Positions 17,426 to 26,555 of a stretch of DNA of 64,000 nucleotides are shown here, one piece after another; position 1 is the first letter of the stretch, and each line of letters starts with the position of its first letter. Source of the DNA: JAUIET01 sp039111475. GTDB taxonomy: Bacteria; Pseudomonadota; Gammaproteobacteria; Pseudomonadales; JAUIET01. Where the stretch lies: assembly GCA_039111475.1 (NCBI GenBank), contig JBCCIP010000009.1:1-64000 (forward strand). The letters run 5' to 3'. The notes under the pieces were generated by a model. The model saw only the letters and a program-made list of their open reading frames with translations, made no database searches and had not been told where the DNA came from. The translations under genes were made by a program, and so were the position numbers.

Positions 17426-17623
17426 GCAATACATCAAAGATCCAAAAACGGATTTCCAAGGATAAAAGTCTTGATATTCACGCGTTTGAGCCCCAACGAG
17501 ACTGCTCTTAAAGCAGGCGAAGAAAAGTGCGGCAATGCCCCATACTTCGCTCAGAAAGAATGCACCGCCCTAAGGTGGGATGCAACGGGAGAGAATTTCC
17601 CTTGTCAAGTTGGTGTTGTCTGA
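17426..17623 (+). other. Unassigned open stretch, possible gene fragment
   Basis: A plus-strand frame is open from about 17426 to the TGA near 17621-17623. Its end (AGEEKCGNAPYFAQKECTAL, then RWDATGENFPCQVGVV) looks like real protein, with paired Cys, but no start codon with a ribosome site precedes it. The rest of 17146-17793 holds no gene I can support. It is probably a relic at the junction between the protease module and the fic gene. Confidence 0.25.
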
Positions 17624-17793
17624 CAACACACATCTTGCGCTCCGCGTTATTTTTTAGCTCTCACCTTTGTCCGACGTTTCGCCCTCAGGTTCACTTCCGG
17701 TTCTTTGCGTCACTTTGCTTCTTCCATGCTGTTTTTCTGCACCATTTGCCGTTGTATGCCGTTGCTTGCCTCATTTGTGCCTTGGCCTATTTG

Positions 17794-18876
17794 CTATTCC
17801 AGCAGTCCCAGCCATTTGTCTGCCAGCTCATACTTTCTGGTTTTGTTACTTGTGCCTTGCTGCACCATGAACCCCTGCTCCACCCATTTGCGGCATACGT
17901 TCAACGCTGTACGCGGTTTCAGTTGCAATAATTCAGCCACCTCTCGTGTTGTAATGAACCGACTGTCGTGGAACAGCGAAAGCACTTGCTTCTGCCGTGC
18001 ATCCAACTCTCGCAGAAGGGACGATTGATCGACCTGACTCTTAGTTGCACTACTGCTGGCTTTGGCTCGGATAGCGCCAAAGGCGTTAGCCATACCGGCG
18101 CAGAAATACTCTACCCAGCCCGTAATATCCGCCTCAACCCGCCCAAAATAGTAGTTATGCGACGCGCCGATGGTCAGTGCCTTGTAATAGGCTTGCAGAT
18201 CGCAAGCATAATACTCTTCGAGCGAATAGATACCTTTGAGGCCATATCCCGCATTATGTAATACAAGGTTTGTCAGCAGTCGGGCTGTTCGGCCATTGCC
18301 ATCGTAGTATGGATGGATGGTGGCGTATTGGTAGTGTGCAATCGCTGCCACCAGTGGCGCTGGGAGATTGGAGGACTCAAACTCCGCATTAATCCAGCTT
18401 ACCAGCTCGCTCATCAGCTGCGGCACGTCTTTGGCTTCGGGAGGCATGTAAACAATCACGCCACTGCCACTGTCCTTTATGACGTTCTGCCCATCGCGAT
18501 AGCCTGATGCGCTCTGCTTGCCTTCCATCACCAGCCCATGAAGAACCTGGATGTCATGCTCTGCAATGGCTTTTTCAGTGGCATTGATCAGTTGATCGAG
18601 ATAATCCAAGGCAAGGTAGTAGTTCTTCACTTCGCGCTCGTCGCGCTCTCGGTTGGGAAAGCTCCCGCCTTTGAGAACGTCTTGCACCTGCTCCTGCGTG
18701 AGCCTGTTCCCCTCGATCTGGGTGGAGTAATGAGTAGAGACCAGGCGCGCTGATTCGCGCAAAGAGGTCAATATCTGCACCGTGATCGGCAGACTTTCCA
18801 CGGCCTGCCTGCTGGCCTCGATGTCCATCAGCATCTTGGTCAACTTAGGTGTGATTTGGAAATTCGGCGTAAACAT
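17794..18876 (-). CDS. Fic family protein (AMP-transferase type) with C-terminal winged helix
   Basis: The 360-residue protein has the Fic active-site loop HPYYDGNGRTAR with His188. The autoinhibitory (S/T)xxxE(G/N) motif is present before it (Ser51, Glu55, Gly56 in STQIEGN), making it a class II Fic with an inhibitory helix in its own N-terminal region. The last 65 residues form a winged-helix DNA-binding domain (ITTREVAELLQLKPRTALNV). Such Fic-wHTH proteins are common on islands. They modify a target protein by AMP transfer from ATP, and some regulate their own expression. It stands alone; its base composition is less AT-rich than its neighbours. Confidence 0.92.
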   Translation of the reverse strand: MFTPNFQITPKLTKMLMDIEASRQAVESLPITVQILTSLRESARLVSTHYSTQIEGNRLTQEQVQDVLKGGSFPNRERDEREVKNYYLALDYLDQLINATEKAIAEHDIQVLHGLVMEGKQSASGYRDGQNVIKDSGSGVIVYMPPEAKDVPQLMSELVSWINAEFESSNLPAPLVAAIAHYQYATIHPYYDGNGRTARLLTNLVLHNAGYGLKGIYSLEEYYACDLQAYYKALTIGASHNYYFGRVEADITGWVEYFCAGMANAFGAIRAKASSSATKSQVDQSSLLRELDARQKQVLSLFHDSRFITTREVAELLQLKPRTALNVCRKWVEQGFMVQQGTSNKTRKYELADKWLGLLE

Positions 18877-19378
18877 GCTTAGAAATGGCCTTTCAGCTCC
18901 AACTTAGCATGATTCGGATAAACTGCCAATAAAATACCGATAAAAGACGAATATAGTGCGTATAAAAATCCGAAGCAAAGTTTAGCGGAAACTTTCACGC
19001 TCAGAAGACAAATCGTTCGGCACAATAAATGCGTTTTCTTACACCCGGTTTGCAAGAGTACAGCTATATCAGATTCAGCTCGATTTGCTCCTCCGAACCT
19101 AAAAGCGGAACTTCGTGACCCGCTCCATTCCGAGTAGGCTGGCTACAAGATCTAAAGAAGAGATGCAAACATGTAGTTTGCAGTAACTTATAGAAAGGGT
19201 AATCCGTGAGCGGAGGTTTCATGAACAGGGGCATCGAATCTAAGCCCTTACTCATCCGCGTTTATGGGCGCAATATCTTGCAAGCGCAGAACTTATAACT
19301 CGTCTGACACTTCACCCAAGGTGCCAGTCGATAAGAGAGAATTTAAACCATTTCCCAATCTGTTTTATATAAGAGAAT
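18877..19378. other. Gene-free stretch
   Basis: About 500 bases between the fic start and the terminator of the exported GIY-YIG operon. Short open frames exist but none has a ribosome site or protein-like composition. The part next to fic (18890-18960) is AT-rich and probably holds its promoter. Confidence 0.4.
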
Positions 19379-19403
19379 CTCCGACCCACTAGATGGGCCG
19401 GAG
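19379..19403 (-). terminator. Hairpin terminator of the exported GIY-YIG operon
   Basis: Inverted repeat 19379-19388 with 19394-19403 has one internal mismatch and loop CTAGA. On the minus strand it is followed by a moderately T-rich ATTCTCTTATAT. It lies 30 bases past the last stop codon of the operon. Confidence 0.55.
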
Positions 19404-19432
19404 AGAAAGCAGCAAGCTTAGTAAGGATACTA

Positions 19433-19978
19433 TTAGCCTCCGCGCCCGCCAATTTTGACAGAAAAGCCAATGCCGCCTCGCATCGGACCAATCATCCGGC
19501 CCGTTCTTACTGCGTCAACTGACCGTCCCAGATTCGCTCTTAGAGGAGAAATAGAGTTGATGCGGTTTAAAAGGTTGCCTAGTCCAATCTTATTAATGAG
19601 CGCTTGCTCGATTATACGCGCTTCCATAGGTGTAGACGGTCTTGCGACCACCCTAAGCTGATCAAACTGCCCTGCAAGACGACCTCTGCCATGTTCGGCG
19701 AGTCTACGTGTTGCATTGCGTGTGATTCCGACATAAACAATGCGAGCTCCAGCTACAAGGACATAAACAACCGGTACTGCATCGCCTAGTGTTTCTTCCA
19801 TCTCCGTATTTGAGAGTTCTAATACATCCGAGGGCACACCAGACTCAAAAGCGTATGATAAGATGCTATCGAATTCAGTCGGTTGAACAGCTACAGATGT
19901 CGTAGCATGCGCTCCAAATGAAGCGATCATCGCAATCCCGCATATAAACATATATGCTAGTGTTTTTCGTATTTTCAT
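19433..19978 (-). CDS. Exported GIY-YIG (URI-type) nuclease, candidate secreted toxin
   Basis: The 181-residue protein has a signal peptide (MKIRKTLAYMFICGIAMIAS, cleaved near GAHA). Residues about 75-155 form a GIY-YIG/URI domain: VVYVLVAGARIVYVGITRNA (first motif and VYVG), RRLAEH (conserved Arg), MEARIIEQALI (metal-binding Glu) and then NLLNRINSISP. That last motif is typical of the Tox-URI toxin modules of polymorphic toxins. The C-terminus is Gly-rich and ends IGGRGG. The start used is the ATG with TAGGAG eight bases upstream, rather than a GTG three codons earlier. Export of a nuclease domain argues for an antibacterial effector rather than DNA repair. It is the last gene of a four-gene exported operon. 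Confidence 0.75.
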   Translation of the reverse strand: MKIRKTLAYMFICGIAMIASFGAHATTSVAVQPTEFDSILSYAFESGVPSDVLELSNTEMEETLGDAVPVVYVLVAGARIVYVGITRNATRRLAEHGRGRLAGQFDQLRVVARPSTPMEARIIEQALINKIGLGNLLNRINSISPLRANLGRSVDAVRTGRMIGPMRGGIGFSVKIGGRGG

Positions 19979-19995
19979 AATATCCACTCCTAGAT

Positions 19996-20652
19996 TTATT
20001 GAAATGCCACTTCAGAAAAGCGGCCGTATCGAAGGACATCTCGCGGACGAATAAAGCTGCTATTTATCTCTTGAAATGAGGCGTGAACTGGATTTGAGTG
20101 ACTCCGATCTTCAGGTATGATGATCAACACTTTGCCTCCATGTTCGAAATTTTGCCACATTCCCAGAAACGTACTTTTGCCGATCCGTGAATTGCCCCAA
20201 GATGGGTCTGCAAGAAAAACCTTGTCAGTAGAATCTATTGCCTTGACTACTGTGAAATGATCTCTCTTACGATACTTTACATGTACTATTGCTGGTATTC
20301 GCATTTCTTTTAGGCGCTCGAATGGCATGGTTACGCCAACAGTTTGAAAGCCGAATTTCCTGGCCGCAGATTGCAATGAAGAAAACGAGATACTTGCTCC
20401 ATTATCCATCTGCTCTAAAATGTCCTGTTCTCCGACTTTCAAACCGTAGTAATAAGTTAGAACTGTCGCCAGAGATGCAGCGCCACACGAGTAGTCCGTC
20501 TGTTGAATGACTACCCCGTTGTTACGCATTTCTTTCCATGTTCGAATACGAACGCTATTTACGCGACCGCTGGGATCGACGCTAAAGTAACTGTTAGCCT
20601 CTGCACCACCGGCAGCAAATGCAGTGAGCAGAAAAATAGCTAAACCAGTCAT
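19996..20652 (-). CDS. Exported C39-like cysteine peptidase
   Basis: The 218-residue protein has a signal peptide (MTGLAIFLLTAFAAGGAEA). The papain-like C39 core has Cys56 (QTDYSCGAAS), His132 (RDHFTVV) and Asp149 (LADPSWG). C39 peptidases usually cut after Gly-Gly in bacteriocin leaders as the N-terminal part of ABC exporters. This one is stand-alone and periplasmic, like FapD of the Fap amyloid system. It overlaps the upstream gene by ATGA and precedes the GIY-YIG gene by 17 bases. That protein contains GG motifs near its C-terminus, so it is a possible substrate (inference). Confidence 0.85.
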   Translation of the reverse strand: MTGLAIFLLTAFAAGGAEANSYFSVDPSGRVNSVRIRTWKEMRNNGVVIQQTDYSCGAASLATVLTYYYGLKVGEQDILEQMDNGASISFSSLQSAARKFGFQTVGVTMPFERLKEMRIPAIVHVKYRKRDHFTVVKAIDSTDKVFLADPSWGNSRIGKSTFLGMWQNFEHGGKVLIIIPEDRSHSNPVHASFQEINSSFIRPRDVLRYGRFSEVAFQ

Positions 20653-21542
20653 GCGAATAATCTACGCTTTAGATTTATACGATCGTTAAAGCCGTGAGTG
20701 ATCGAGTGAACTACATCACGCTCATACAAGATCAGCCAAGGCATTGCTGTCTCCGGTACTTCCTTATGCGGAAGCTCTGCGTCTGCACTTGTAACACGAC
20801 CCTTTTGGGAGACAGTTACGGTGACAACCATCCAATATTTCTCATTAATTGTGACACCGCGATTCACGAGCGTAAGGTATGCCATACGCTGTGATTCAAG
20901 TGAATTAAATTCAAGCCGCTCATCGTCAATTCTTAATTCGAGATCCATGCTCGCTGGACTGGAGAAAAAGTACGTGCCGGCGACATCTTTAGCCCAATGA
21001 CCAATATGTTCACAGGTCTTTTTCTGTAACATCATCAAAACCGGACTATCATAGATAAACGGGCACTCTTCTAAATCAGAAACGGTCAATTCCGAATGAA
21101 CAGGAGCAGAAAAAACATTGAACATGTTGCCGCCAGTCGAAAAACGCCCCCCATAGTAAAGCAGGTATGCGCATTGACCTGAAGGAAGGTGTAATCGAAA
21201 GACGTCTCCTGGTTTCGCAAATTTATTAAAATCTTCAGGCTTGTAATTTATGGCCTTTTCTTCATCAACATCATTAACAGCACTGCCAGTTCCGTCATAT
21301 TCAACATCGAATTGCTTGGCCGCTTCTTCAAATAATTCATCGACCTCTTGTAGATCTATATCATCTCGCTTCATCGCGAGACGGACTGTGAGCATTCGAT
21401 CGTTAATAGTGTATTCTTCGCCCTTAAAAAGCGACTGTGATAGCTTTGAGAGATTTTCGTCTTCACCGCAGAAGAAAACTTCAAGAGTTTTTGCCTGACT
21501 GCGATTGGCTAGAAGATTACGTATTGTTTTGGCAATTTCCAT
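20649..21542 (-). CDS. Unknown soluble protein in the C39/GIY-YIG operon, possible immunity protein
   Basis: The 297-residue protein has no signal peptide. The ATG at 21542 has CGGAG seven bases upstream; an earlier in-frame start would overlap the barrel gene by 41 bases. The N-terminal part is helical and acidic. The middle contains KPGDVFRLHLPSGQCAYLLY, reminiscent of the GD-F-x-x-L-P start of Imm26-type immunity proteins; the resemblance is weak. It is the only non-exported product of the operon. A cytosolic protector against the exported nuclease is a reasonable guess. Confidence 0.65.
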   Translation of the reverse strand: MEIAKTIRNLLANRSQAKTLEVFFCGEDENLSKLSQSLFKGEEYTINDRMLTVRLAMKRDDIDLQEVDELFEEAAKQFDVEYDGTGSAVNDVDEEKAINYKPEDFNKFAKPGDVFRLHLPSGQCAYLLYYGGRFSTGGNMFNVFSAPVHSELTVSDLEECPFIYDSPVLMMLQKKTCEHIGHWAKDVAGTYFFSSPASMDLELRIDDERLEFNSLESQRMAYLTLVNRGVTINEKYWMVVTVTVSQKGRVTSADAELPHKEVPETAMPWLILYERDVVHSITHGFNDRINLKRRLFA

Positions 21543-21558
21543 TGCTAACTCCGTACAT

Positions 21559-22458
21559 TTAGATTGTGCGCACGATGCGGAAACCAAATTGTGACGCACC
21601 TTCGCCTGTAAAACGAATGTTCGTTGTTACATCAACGAACAGCGACTCGGAAAATATGTAACTTGCTCCAAGCTGTAAAGAATAATCGGTTCGTGGGCTC
21701 GCGATTTTCCTTTCATCGAGGAACGAATCAAATCTGTGACTTAAGCTAACACCAAGTGTAAGAGACGTAGTATGGTTAGGAAGAAAGACTAGAGAAGGGC
21801 TCAGGCTTAGAACTTCAGGCTCATCAAGAAAACCTATGCTGGTTTGCTTCTGCCTTCGAATGCTGTAACTCAGGCTAGTTGCAAAAATTAGTGGGTCGGC
21901 TGATTGGTAAACTGTCAAACCTGCAACCCATGACTTTCCTGAGACGAACCGGTGCCCTTCCGTTGCTACATTTTCAAGCGCAAGTGTTTCGATAAACATC
22001 AAGACAGCCGGATGGTTATGACCTACCGGGATTAGCTCTCGATTTACACCTAAACGTAGTGTGCTCAGCCCTGACGCAGAGGAAGAGAACGGAAAATCAG
22101 CTATAGTTCCTCGGCTAGTCTGGTGTCGGCCATTCACAATTGCATAGAGCTCGGTCTTGGCTCCGACGCCATACCTTACACCAAGAAATAGATCTACAGT
22201 CTCATTATCAGATGATTCTTCAAAGGTAAATGGAATGTCAAACATCTCCCCATCGTTGAGCTCAACAACGCTACTGAGAGTCGAAAGTTGTCTGGCGCTA
22301 GAGAGTCCGATAGTCGAACCAAAATCAATGCGCCAAGAATTTAGGCCCGCGAGAGCTTCATCGAAGCTGATTGGTATATCAGATGGTTCTACATCAGAAG
22401 CGTAGACATGCTGTGTTGATACGGCAGCAAATATTAGTACAAAGTAAATCGCAAGCAA
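21559..22458 (-). CDS. Predicted outer-membrane beta-barrel protein
   Basis: The roughly 299-residue protein has a hydrophobic N-terminus (LAIYFVLIFAAVSTQHVYA) that reads as a signal peptide, then regular amphipathic beta strands (for example SLSYSIRRQKQTSIGF, YSLQLGASYIFSES) and an aromatic-containing end. This is typical of small outer-membrane barrels of the transporter/phenol-MetA type. The start is a TTG; the frame is open further upstream with no ATG, so the true start is unsure. It heads the operon with C39 peptidase and GIY-YIG nuclease, and may be the outer-membrane pore for their release. Confidence 0.7.
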   Translation of the reverse strand: MLAIYFVLIFAAVSTQHVYASDVEPSDIPISFDEALAGLNSWRIDFGSTIGLSSARQLSTLSSVVELNDGEMFDIPFTFEESSDNETVDLFLGVRYGVGAKTELYAIVNGRHQTSRGTIADFPFSSSASGLSTLRLGVNRELIPVGHNHPAVLMFIETLALENVATEGHRFVSGKSWVAGLTVYQSADPLIFATSLSYSIRRQKQTSIGFLDEPEVLSLSPSLVFLPNHTTSLTLGVSLSHRFDSFLDERKIASPRTDYSLQLGASYIFSESLFVDVTTNIRFTGEGASQFGFRIVRTI

Positions 22459-23039
22459 AATAGTAAGCCAATTCCAATTTGGGCGAGGCGATACAACATG
22501 TAACGTTAGAGTATGGTCTCACAGATTAACTATGCGAACAACATATAAAGTTAGAACTACTCTATTGTTTTTCTCCGTTATCATGTCCGATTTCAACCAT
22601 AGGCTTTGGCGCATTACGAAGAATAAACTATATATTTCAATGGTTTGCGAGCATTATCTAACGAATATGATAGTTTTCTATCGTCATAACAATTCCAATC
22701 AGGTTTTGACTCCGGCTGTTTTTCTATGTTCCTCTGACTCAAGCGACTGAGCCATCACTGGCGGTAAAGTAACGATTCCGCTCTTTTTTATGCCCATGGC
22801 CTGCATTAAAATAGTCATGAAACTAATGAGAGTTGTCAGAACCACCGAAAAGGTTTATGGGAGGGCCTCTCGAAATCTAACGTATATGATCAAATATAAG
22901 ATGGTTCAATAGCCCGAACCCTAAGCTTAATTAATACTGGACTGCTAATAAGCGGAACATTACGAACCTTTCTAGTCTAACCCACCGGCCCCAAATTAGG
23001 CATATTGTTCTTCCAACTCATAATTTCGTGGCAAAGAAA
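22459..23039. other. Gene-free, AT-rich junction between cargo and backbone
   Basis: About 580 bases with only chance open frames (for example 22532-22750, without ribosome site). It separates the AT-rich cargo from the parB/ardA backbone. The side next to 22458 likely carries the promoter of the exported operon. No repeat or integrase remnant was recognised. Confidence 0.4.
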
Positions 23040-23066
23040 CGCCCGATGGCGCAGAGCCATCGGGCG
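23040..23066 (-). terminator. Strong hairpin terminator after the ParB-like gene
   Basis: A perfect 11-bp stem (23040-23050 with 23056-23066) has loop GCAGA and is followed on the minus strand by GTTTCTTTG. It lies 24 bases past the stop of the ParB-like gene and could also insulate it from the cargo. Confidence 0.75.
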
Positions 23067-23089
23067 GTCGGCATTTGGCTAGTTGCTAA

Positions 23090-24808
23090 CTACTTGTAAT
23101 GCTTTTTGATTGCCCTCCAGTTGCTCATCGCCATAATCCCGCCGTTCTTGGTATAGCTTTTCATGGGAAATGCCATATAGCGAGGTTGCCAGTCTTTCTT
23201 GCCACCTTTTCTCTCGCCTTTCAAAGTCTGGCCGATCACTTGCTTTTGTACCTTGGCGGTTGATGCGATGTGAGCATCGGCAGTAGCCTTACCCGCTACT
23301 TCCTTAAGCATGGCATTAATGGCCTGCTTGTCGCGCATCAGATCAAAGAACGCATCATCGGATTGCCAATGACTGGCAATGTCCACACACAGCATATGAC
23401 CCAAGGCCTCAACCATCGCGCTACCACATGGTAAGGTTTCGGCAACGACAAATGTCAGAATACGTGTAACTTCCTCATCACTTAAAGACAGCAAGGCAAC
23501 AAACAAGGCATGCAGGTCGTGTGGTTGCTCCCAATCCCCTTTAGTAGGTACAAGCGAATTTTGATCTTTGTCGTCTATGCCAAGAAGGCTGAATATCCGT
23601 CTGCGTTCTTCGGCAAATAGTTCTTCGGCCTTGTTATCTTGCAGGGAGTTCGCAATCTTATCGGTGTTTGCTTTTTGCGGATCAGCCTGTACCGACCATA
23701 AAGACGAACCAGCAATTATCTGGGCAACGGCCAATCTTATAGCCACGCCAAAGTGACTTAGCAACTCGCGCCGAACCGCGCTATGACGATGCAGATCAAG
23801 ATAATTTTGCATGGCTTGCGTGATTTCCGGTTTGGCCGGCTGTTTATCCGTGTCGCCTTCTCCGGCTTTTCCTTTCTTGGTTTTCGCTTTCACAGCTTGG
23901 TGCGATAACTGACCCTCAAAAATAGTGACTTCGCCATCGTGTGAGGCACTAATATAGACCTTACCGCCATCTTCCTTGGCCGTATCCACATAGTCATAAG
24001 CAGGAAAATACTCGCCGATATCCAGCACGATCACCTCACTCCATCCATCCGCCAGATAGTCATCCTTGGCTTTTGCAATGGCTTGGTTTTGCAGTGACCA
24101 GAATTTGGACGCATCATCAAAATAGCTGTCTTCGCCAAATAGATCAGTGATGATTCCACCTTCATAAGCAGAAACATCAAACAGCGCGTTGGACACTGGA
24201 ATGTTGGCTCCGCCAAACAGCCAGCTTTTGAGCTGGTAGCCTTCGGGGGCATAATCTTCGTCACAACGATGTAAATCCAACCATGCCTTTTGTTGCTTTT
24301 TGGTCGCCATTGTCAGAATACGTAGAGTTTCAGGTTCAATTTCGCCTTTTGAGTAGGCGGTCAGGATAGGTGATATCAGGTTGGCAATTGCCAAGCGTTG
24401 TGTCACCAATTTTTTGGTCACGCCAAACTGGCTGGCAATATCATCACTGGTTAATCCTTGTTTGATGAGTTGAGCGAAGGCCTTGTATTGATCGATTTCA
24501 TCCATAGGTAATCGCGCAATATTCTCAGCGAGGGAGGCCTCTACGGCTTTTGCATCGTCACCTTCGCTCATCACGAGGCAAGGCACAGGTTCCTTTACAC
24601 CTTCCTCGGCAAGCTGTTCAAGAGCGTGATAGCGTCTTTGCCCTGCCACAATTTCAAAGCCTTCGCAGTTTTTGCGAACCAGTAAAGGTTGTACCAGACC
24701 AAGTGAGCGAATACTTGGCACAAGATCGCTCGTTTCCTTGGCGCGTTTTTTGCGCACGTTGAGCGGTGCGGGTTTCAAGTTCTCTAATTCGATATGTTGT
24801 AGTTCCAT
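23090..24808 (-). CDS. ParB/RepB/Spo0J-family protein
   Basis: The 572-residue protein has an N-terminal ParB/Srx-type CTP-binding domain (LKPAPLNVRKKR, then IVAGQRRYHAL and ENIARLPMDEIDQY). An HTH follows (GLTSDDIASQFGVTKKLVTQ), and then a long C-terminal region, with an acidic stretch around 200-290, seen in plasmid and ICE ParB-like proteins. The chosen ATG has AGGAAAT just upstream; a TTG five codons earlier is less likely. No ParA is adjacent. It may act in element maintenance, replication or transfer regulation. It is longer than chromosomal ParB (about 290). Confidence 0.85.
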   Translation of the reverse strand: MELQHIELENLKPAPLNVRKKRAKETSDLVPSIRSLGLVQPLLVRKNCEGFEIVAGQRRYHALEQLAEEGVKEPVPCLVMSEGDDAKAVEASLAENIARLPMDEIDQYKAFAQLIKQGLTSDDIASQFGVTKKLVTQRLAIANLISPILTAYSKGEIEPETLRILTMATKKQQKAWLDLHRCDEDYAPEGYQLKSWLFGGANIPVSNALFDVSAYEGGIITDLFGEDSYFDDASKFWSLQNQAIAKAKDDYLADGWSEVIVLDIGEYFPAYDYVDTAKEDGGKVYISASHDGEVTIFEGQLSHQAVKAKTKKGKAGEGDTDKQPAKPEITQAMQNYLDLHRHSAVRRELLSHFGVAIRLAVAQIIAGSSLWSVQADPQKANTDKIANSLQDNKAEELFAEERRRIFSLLGIDDKDQNSLVPTKGDWEQPHDLHALFVALLSLSDEEVTRILTFVVAETLPCGSAMVEALGHMLCVDIASHWQSDDAFFDLMRDKQAINAMLKEVAGKATADAHIASTAKVQKQVIGQTLKGERKGGKKDWQPRYMAFPMKSYTKNGGIMAMSNWRAIKKHYK

Positions 24809-24910
24809 GATATTTCCTTTCAAAATAGTTGGGTTTCAGTAGTAGCGGAATTGCCACCTCAAAACCCCCGCTTGTTATTATTTTGCAGGGGCTTAAAGCT
24901 GGTCACCCCG

Positions 24911-25417
24911 CTACCCGCACGAATAAATCAAGCGTTCGCCATTTATCACGGTGTCGCTGTATTCAATTTCCAAGTCACGCGCGATAACGTCATAATCGAT
25001 GTAAGACACGAGGCTTTCAGGGACGGCACCAAAGAGACCCTCATCGACAAATCGAAAGGCTAAGTCACGGTAACTGTCTTCCTCATAAATAGTGATATCA
25101 AAATCACTGGCTTGTGTGTCAGCGTTGAAGTCATACCCGCATTCCCCGACCGCAATAATGACGTGGATTTTTTCCCACTCTTCCCATTCATCAACACAAG
25201 CAAAATACTGCGCCAGATTAGCCTGACTAATATCTATGGCTTTAGCCAGATCACAATCAATGCTGTCGCCATCAATAAACTGGATTTCAAATTCTTCGAC
25301 TGGATCGCCATAGCTGTTTTTTAATGCTTTGGATTGTCGGTCGTATTCTTCGATTGAAGAAAAGTAAAAGCCTGTCGCCGATATGTCGTAAGGCTGTGCA
25401 TGTAATGTCAATGTCAT
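24911..25417 (-). CDS. ardA: ArdA antirestriction protein
   Basis: The 168-residue, strongly acidic protein has the classic ArdA C-terminus: LAFRFVDEGLFGAVPESL, then YIDYDVIARDLEIEYSDT and GERLIYSC. ArdA mimics bent B-form DNA and blocks type I restriction enzymes while the element enters a new host. The length matches the family (about 165-170). The ATG with GGGAGATG upstream was chosen over a TTG five codons earlier. It lies in the leading, maintenance part of the backbone between the ParB-like gene and two unknown genes. Confidence 0.95.
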   Translation of the reverse strand: MTLTLHAQPYDISATGFYFSSIEEYDRQSKALKNSYGDPVEEFEIQFIDGDSIDCDLAKAIDISQANLAQYFACVDEWEEWEKIHVIIAVGECGYDFNADTQASDFDITIYEEDSYRDLAFRFVDEGLFGAVPESLVSYIDYDVIARDLEIEYSDTVINGERLIYSCG

Positions 25418-25735
25418 TGGTTCATCTCCCAAACTCGTTTCAAGGTTTCAATCACGCTTGGAGAGTTCTTTGTTAAACACCTCCCGCGCATGAACCCTTG
25501 CCCAGCGGCGAGCGTCCAAACTAAAACGGAAACAAGCTGCGTCGGGTAACACACGGCGCACCCTTTTTGGACGAGAGATCAAACCTTTCCGGGGATGTGT
25601 CCATCATTTTTGTGGGGGACCGCTTAGCCCTTCCCCGTAAGCGTCAGCGAACGGCTGGAAGGTCTTGCGGGTAAAAATGATTGACACACAGCGCCAGCGT
25701 CGCCGGATTTGATATAAGCTGGTATTGGGGTTCGA

Positions 25736-25790
25736 GCGCAGGTCAGTAGACCTTGCGCGTCAATTAAAGAGAAGCGGCAGGCAGGCCGCT
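25736..25790 (-). terminator. Two neighbouring hairpins in a 397-bp gene-free region
   Basis: The region 25418-25814 holds no gene. Hairpin one is 25736-25758 (9-bp stem with one bulge, loop AGTA). Hairpin two is 25773-25790 (6-bp perfect stem) and is followed on the minus strand by TCTCTTTAATTG, so it may end the transcript of the 25815 gene. The rest is GC-rich and repeat-poor and may hold the ardA promoter or a transfer/replication origin; no origin motif is identifiable. Confidence 0.4.
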
Positions 25791-25814
25791 ACCAATCTAT
25801 GTGCATTAGGCTTT

Positions 25815-26555
25815 TTAGGAATTAAGGCCGGGAGTCATCGCTGTATGAGAAATGTCTTTGGCTACTTCTGCCGCGGAAACAGCAGGCTGATCGGCGGTAT
25901 TGGCTGTGGCGGCTATCTCCGGTGCATCAATGCCAGGCGTATGTTCACGCACTCTGTCAGGCATGACTTCCAGTAAATCTTTGTCCAGTTCTTCCAAATC
26001 CGCTTCCGAAATCTCTCCTTCAGAAACCCGCTCGCGGGCATCATCGAGTTTTTGTTGGTATTCGAGGAGATCACTTCTTTCCGACAAAAGCGCTTCACGC
26101 TCGCCCAGATCGCGAAGATAGTCTTCTGCCGTAGGACGATCAGCACTGATAAGATCGAAGTCGAGTTCTTCCGGACTGACTTCTTCACCAAACTCATCAA
26201 AGACTTGCGTGCCGTCTTGGGTCTTAAAGACTCGCCGGCCATCCTCCATGACATAGGCTTGAGCGAGCATTGCCTCTATACGCGCATTGACGAGATCGAG
26301 CTGCTTCTGATTCTCCATGAGGGCGGTAACAGTGGCAGCTTCATAAGTATCGAGTTTTTCTTCGAACTCCCTGATCTGAATCTCGGTCGCCATAACGACC
26401 TCCATGCCCATCGCCGCAAGATCGTCTTCCAATTTTTCGGTGCGCTCGGCGCGCTTTTCCCGATCTTCTCTTGCCTTGATAAACCACTGACGTTGACGCA
26501 GCCACTCCGAGTGGCGCGTTTCATCACGTCTAAAATGGTTTCCAAGGTCAATCAA
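25815..26555 (-). CDS. Coiled-coil protein of the element backbone, unknown
   Basis: The 246-residue, very acidic and helical protein has long coiled-coil stretches (residues about 25-110 and 150-215) and an Ala-rich tail. It starts at a TTG directly after the TAG of the preceding gene, so it is translationally coupled to it. It has no signal peptide and no recognised domain. Proteins like this are frequent in ICE backbones, but a role cannot be given. Confidence 0.7.
   Translation of the reverse strand: MIDLGNHFRRDETRHSEWLRQRQWFIKAREDREKRAERTEKLEDDLAAMGMEVVMATEIQIREFEEKLDTYEAATVTALMENQKQLDLVNARIEAMLAQAYVMEDGRRVFKTQDGTQVFDEFGEEVSPEELDFDLISADRPTAEDYLRDLGEREALLSERSDLLEYQQKLDDARERVSEGEISEADLEELDKDLLEVMPDRVREHTPGIDAPEIAATANTADQPAVSAAEVAKDISHTAMTPGLNS

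Noticed and set aside
19433..22458. Fap functional-amyloid operon
   Set aside because: C39 peptidase and an outer-membrane barrel are present, but no amyloid-repeat FapB/FapC-like protein; the cargo is a GIY-YIG nuclease.
22532..22750. Plus-strand ORF of 72 codons in the AT-rich junction
   Set aside because: No ribosome site, no context and random-looking composition.
25681..25718. Promoter TTGACA to TATAAG near 25,700
   Set aside because: The two boxes are 26 bases apart, too far for a standard promoter, and there is no plus-strand gene downstream.
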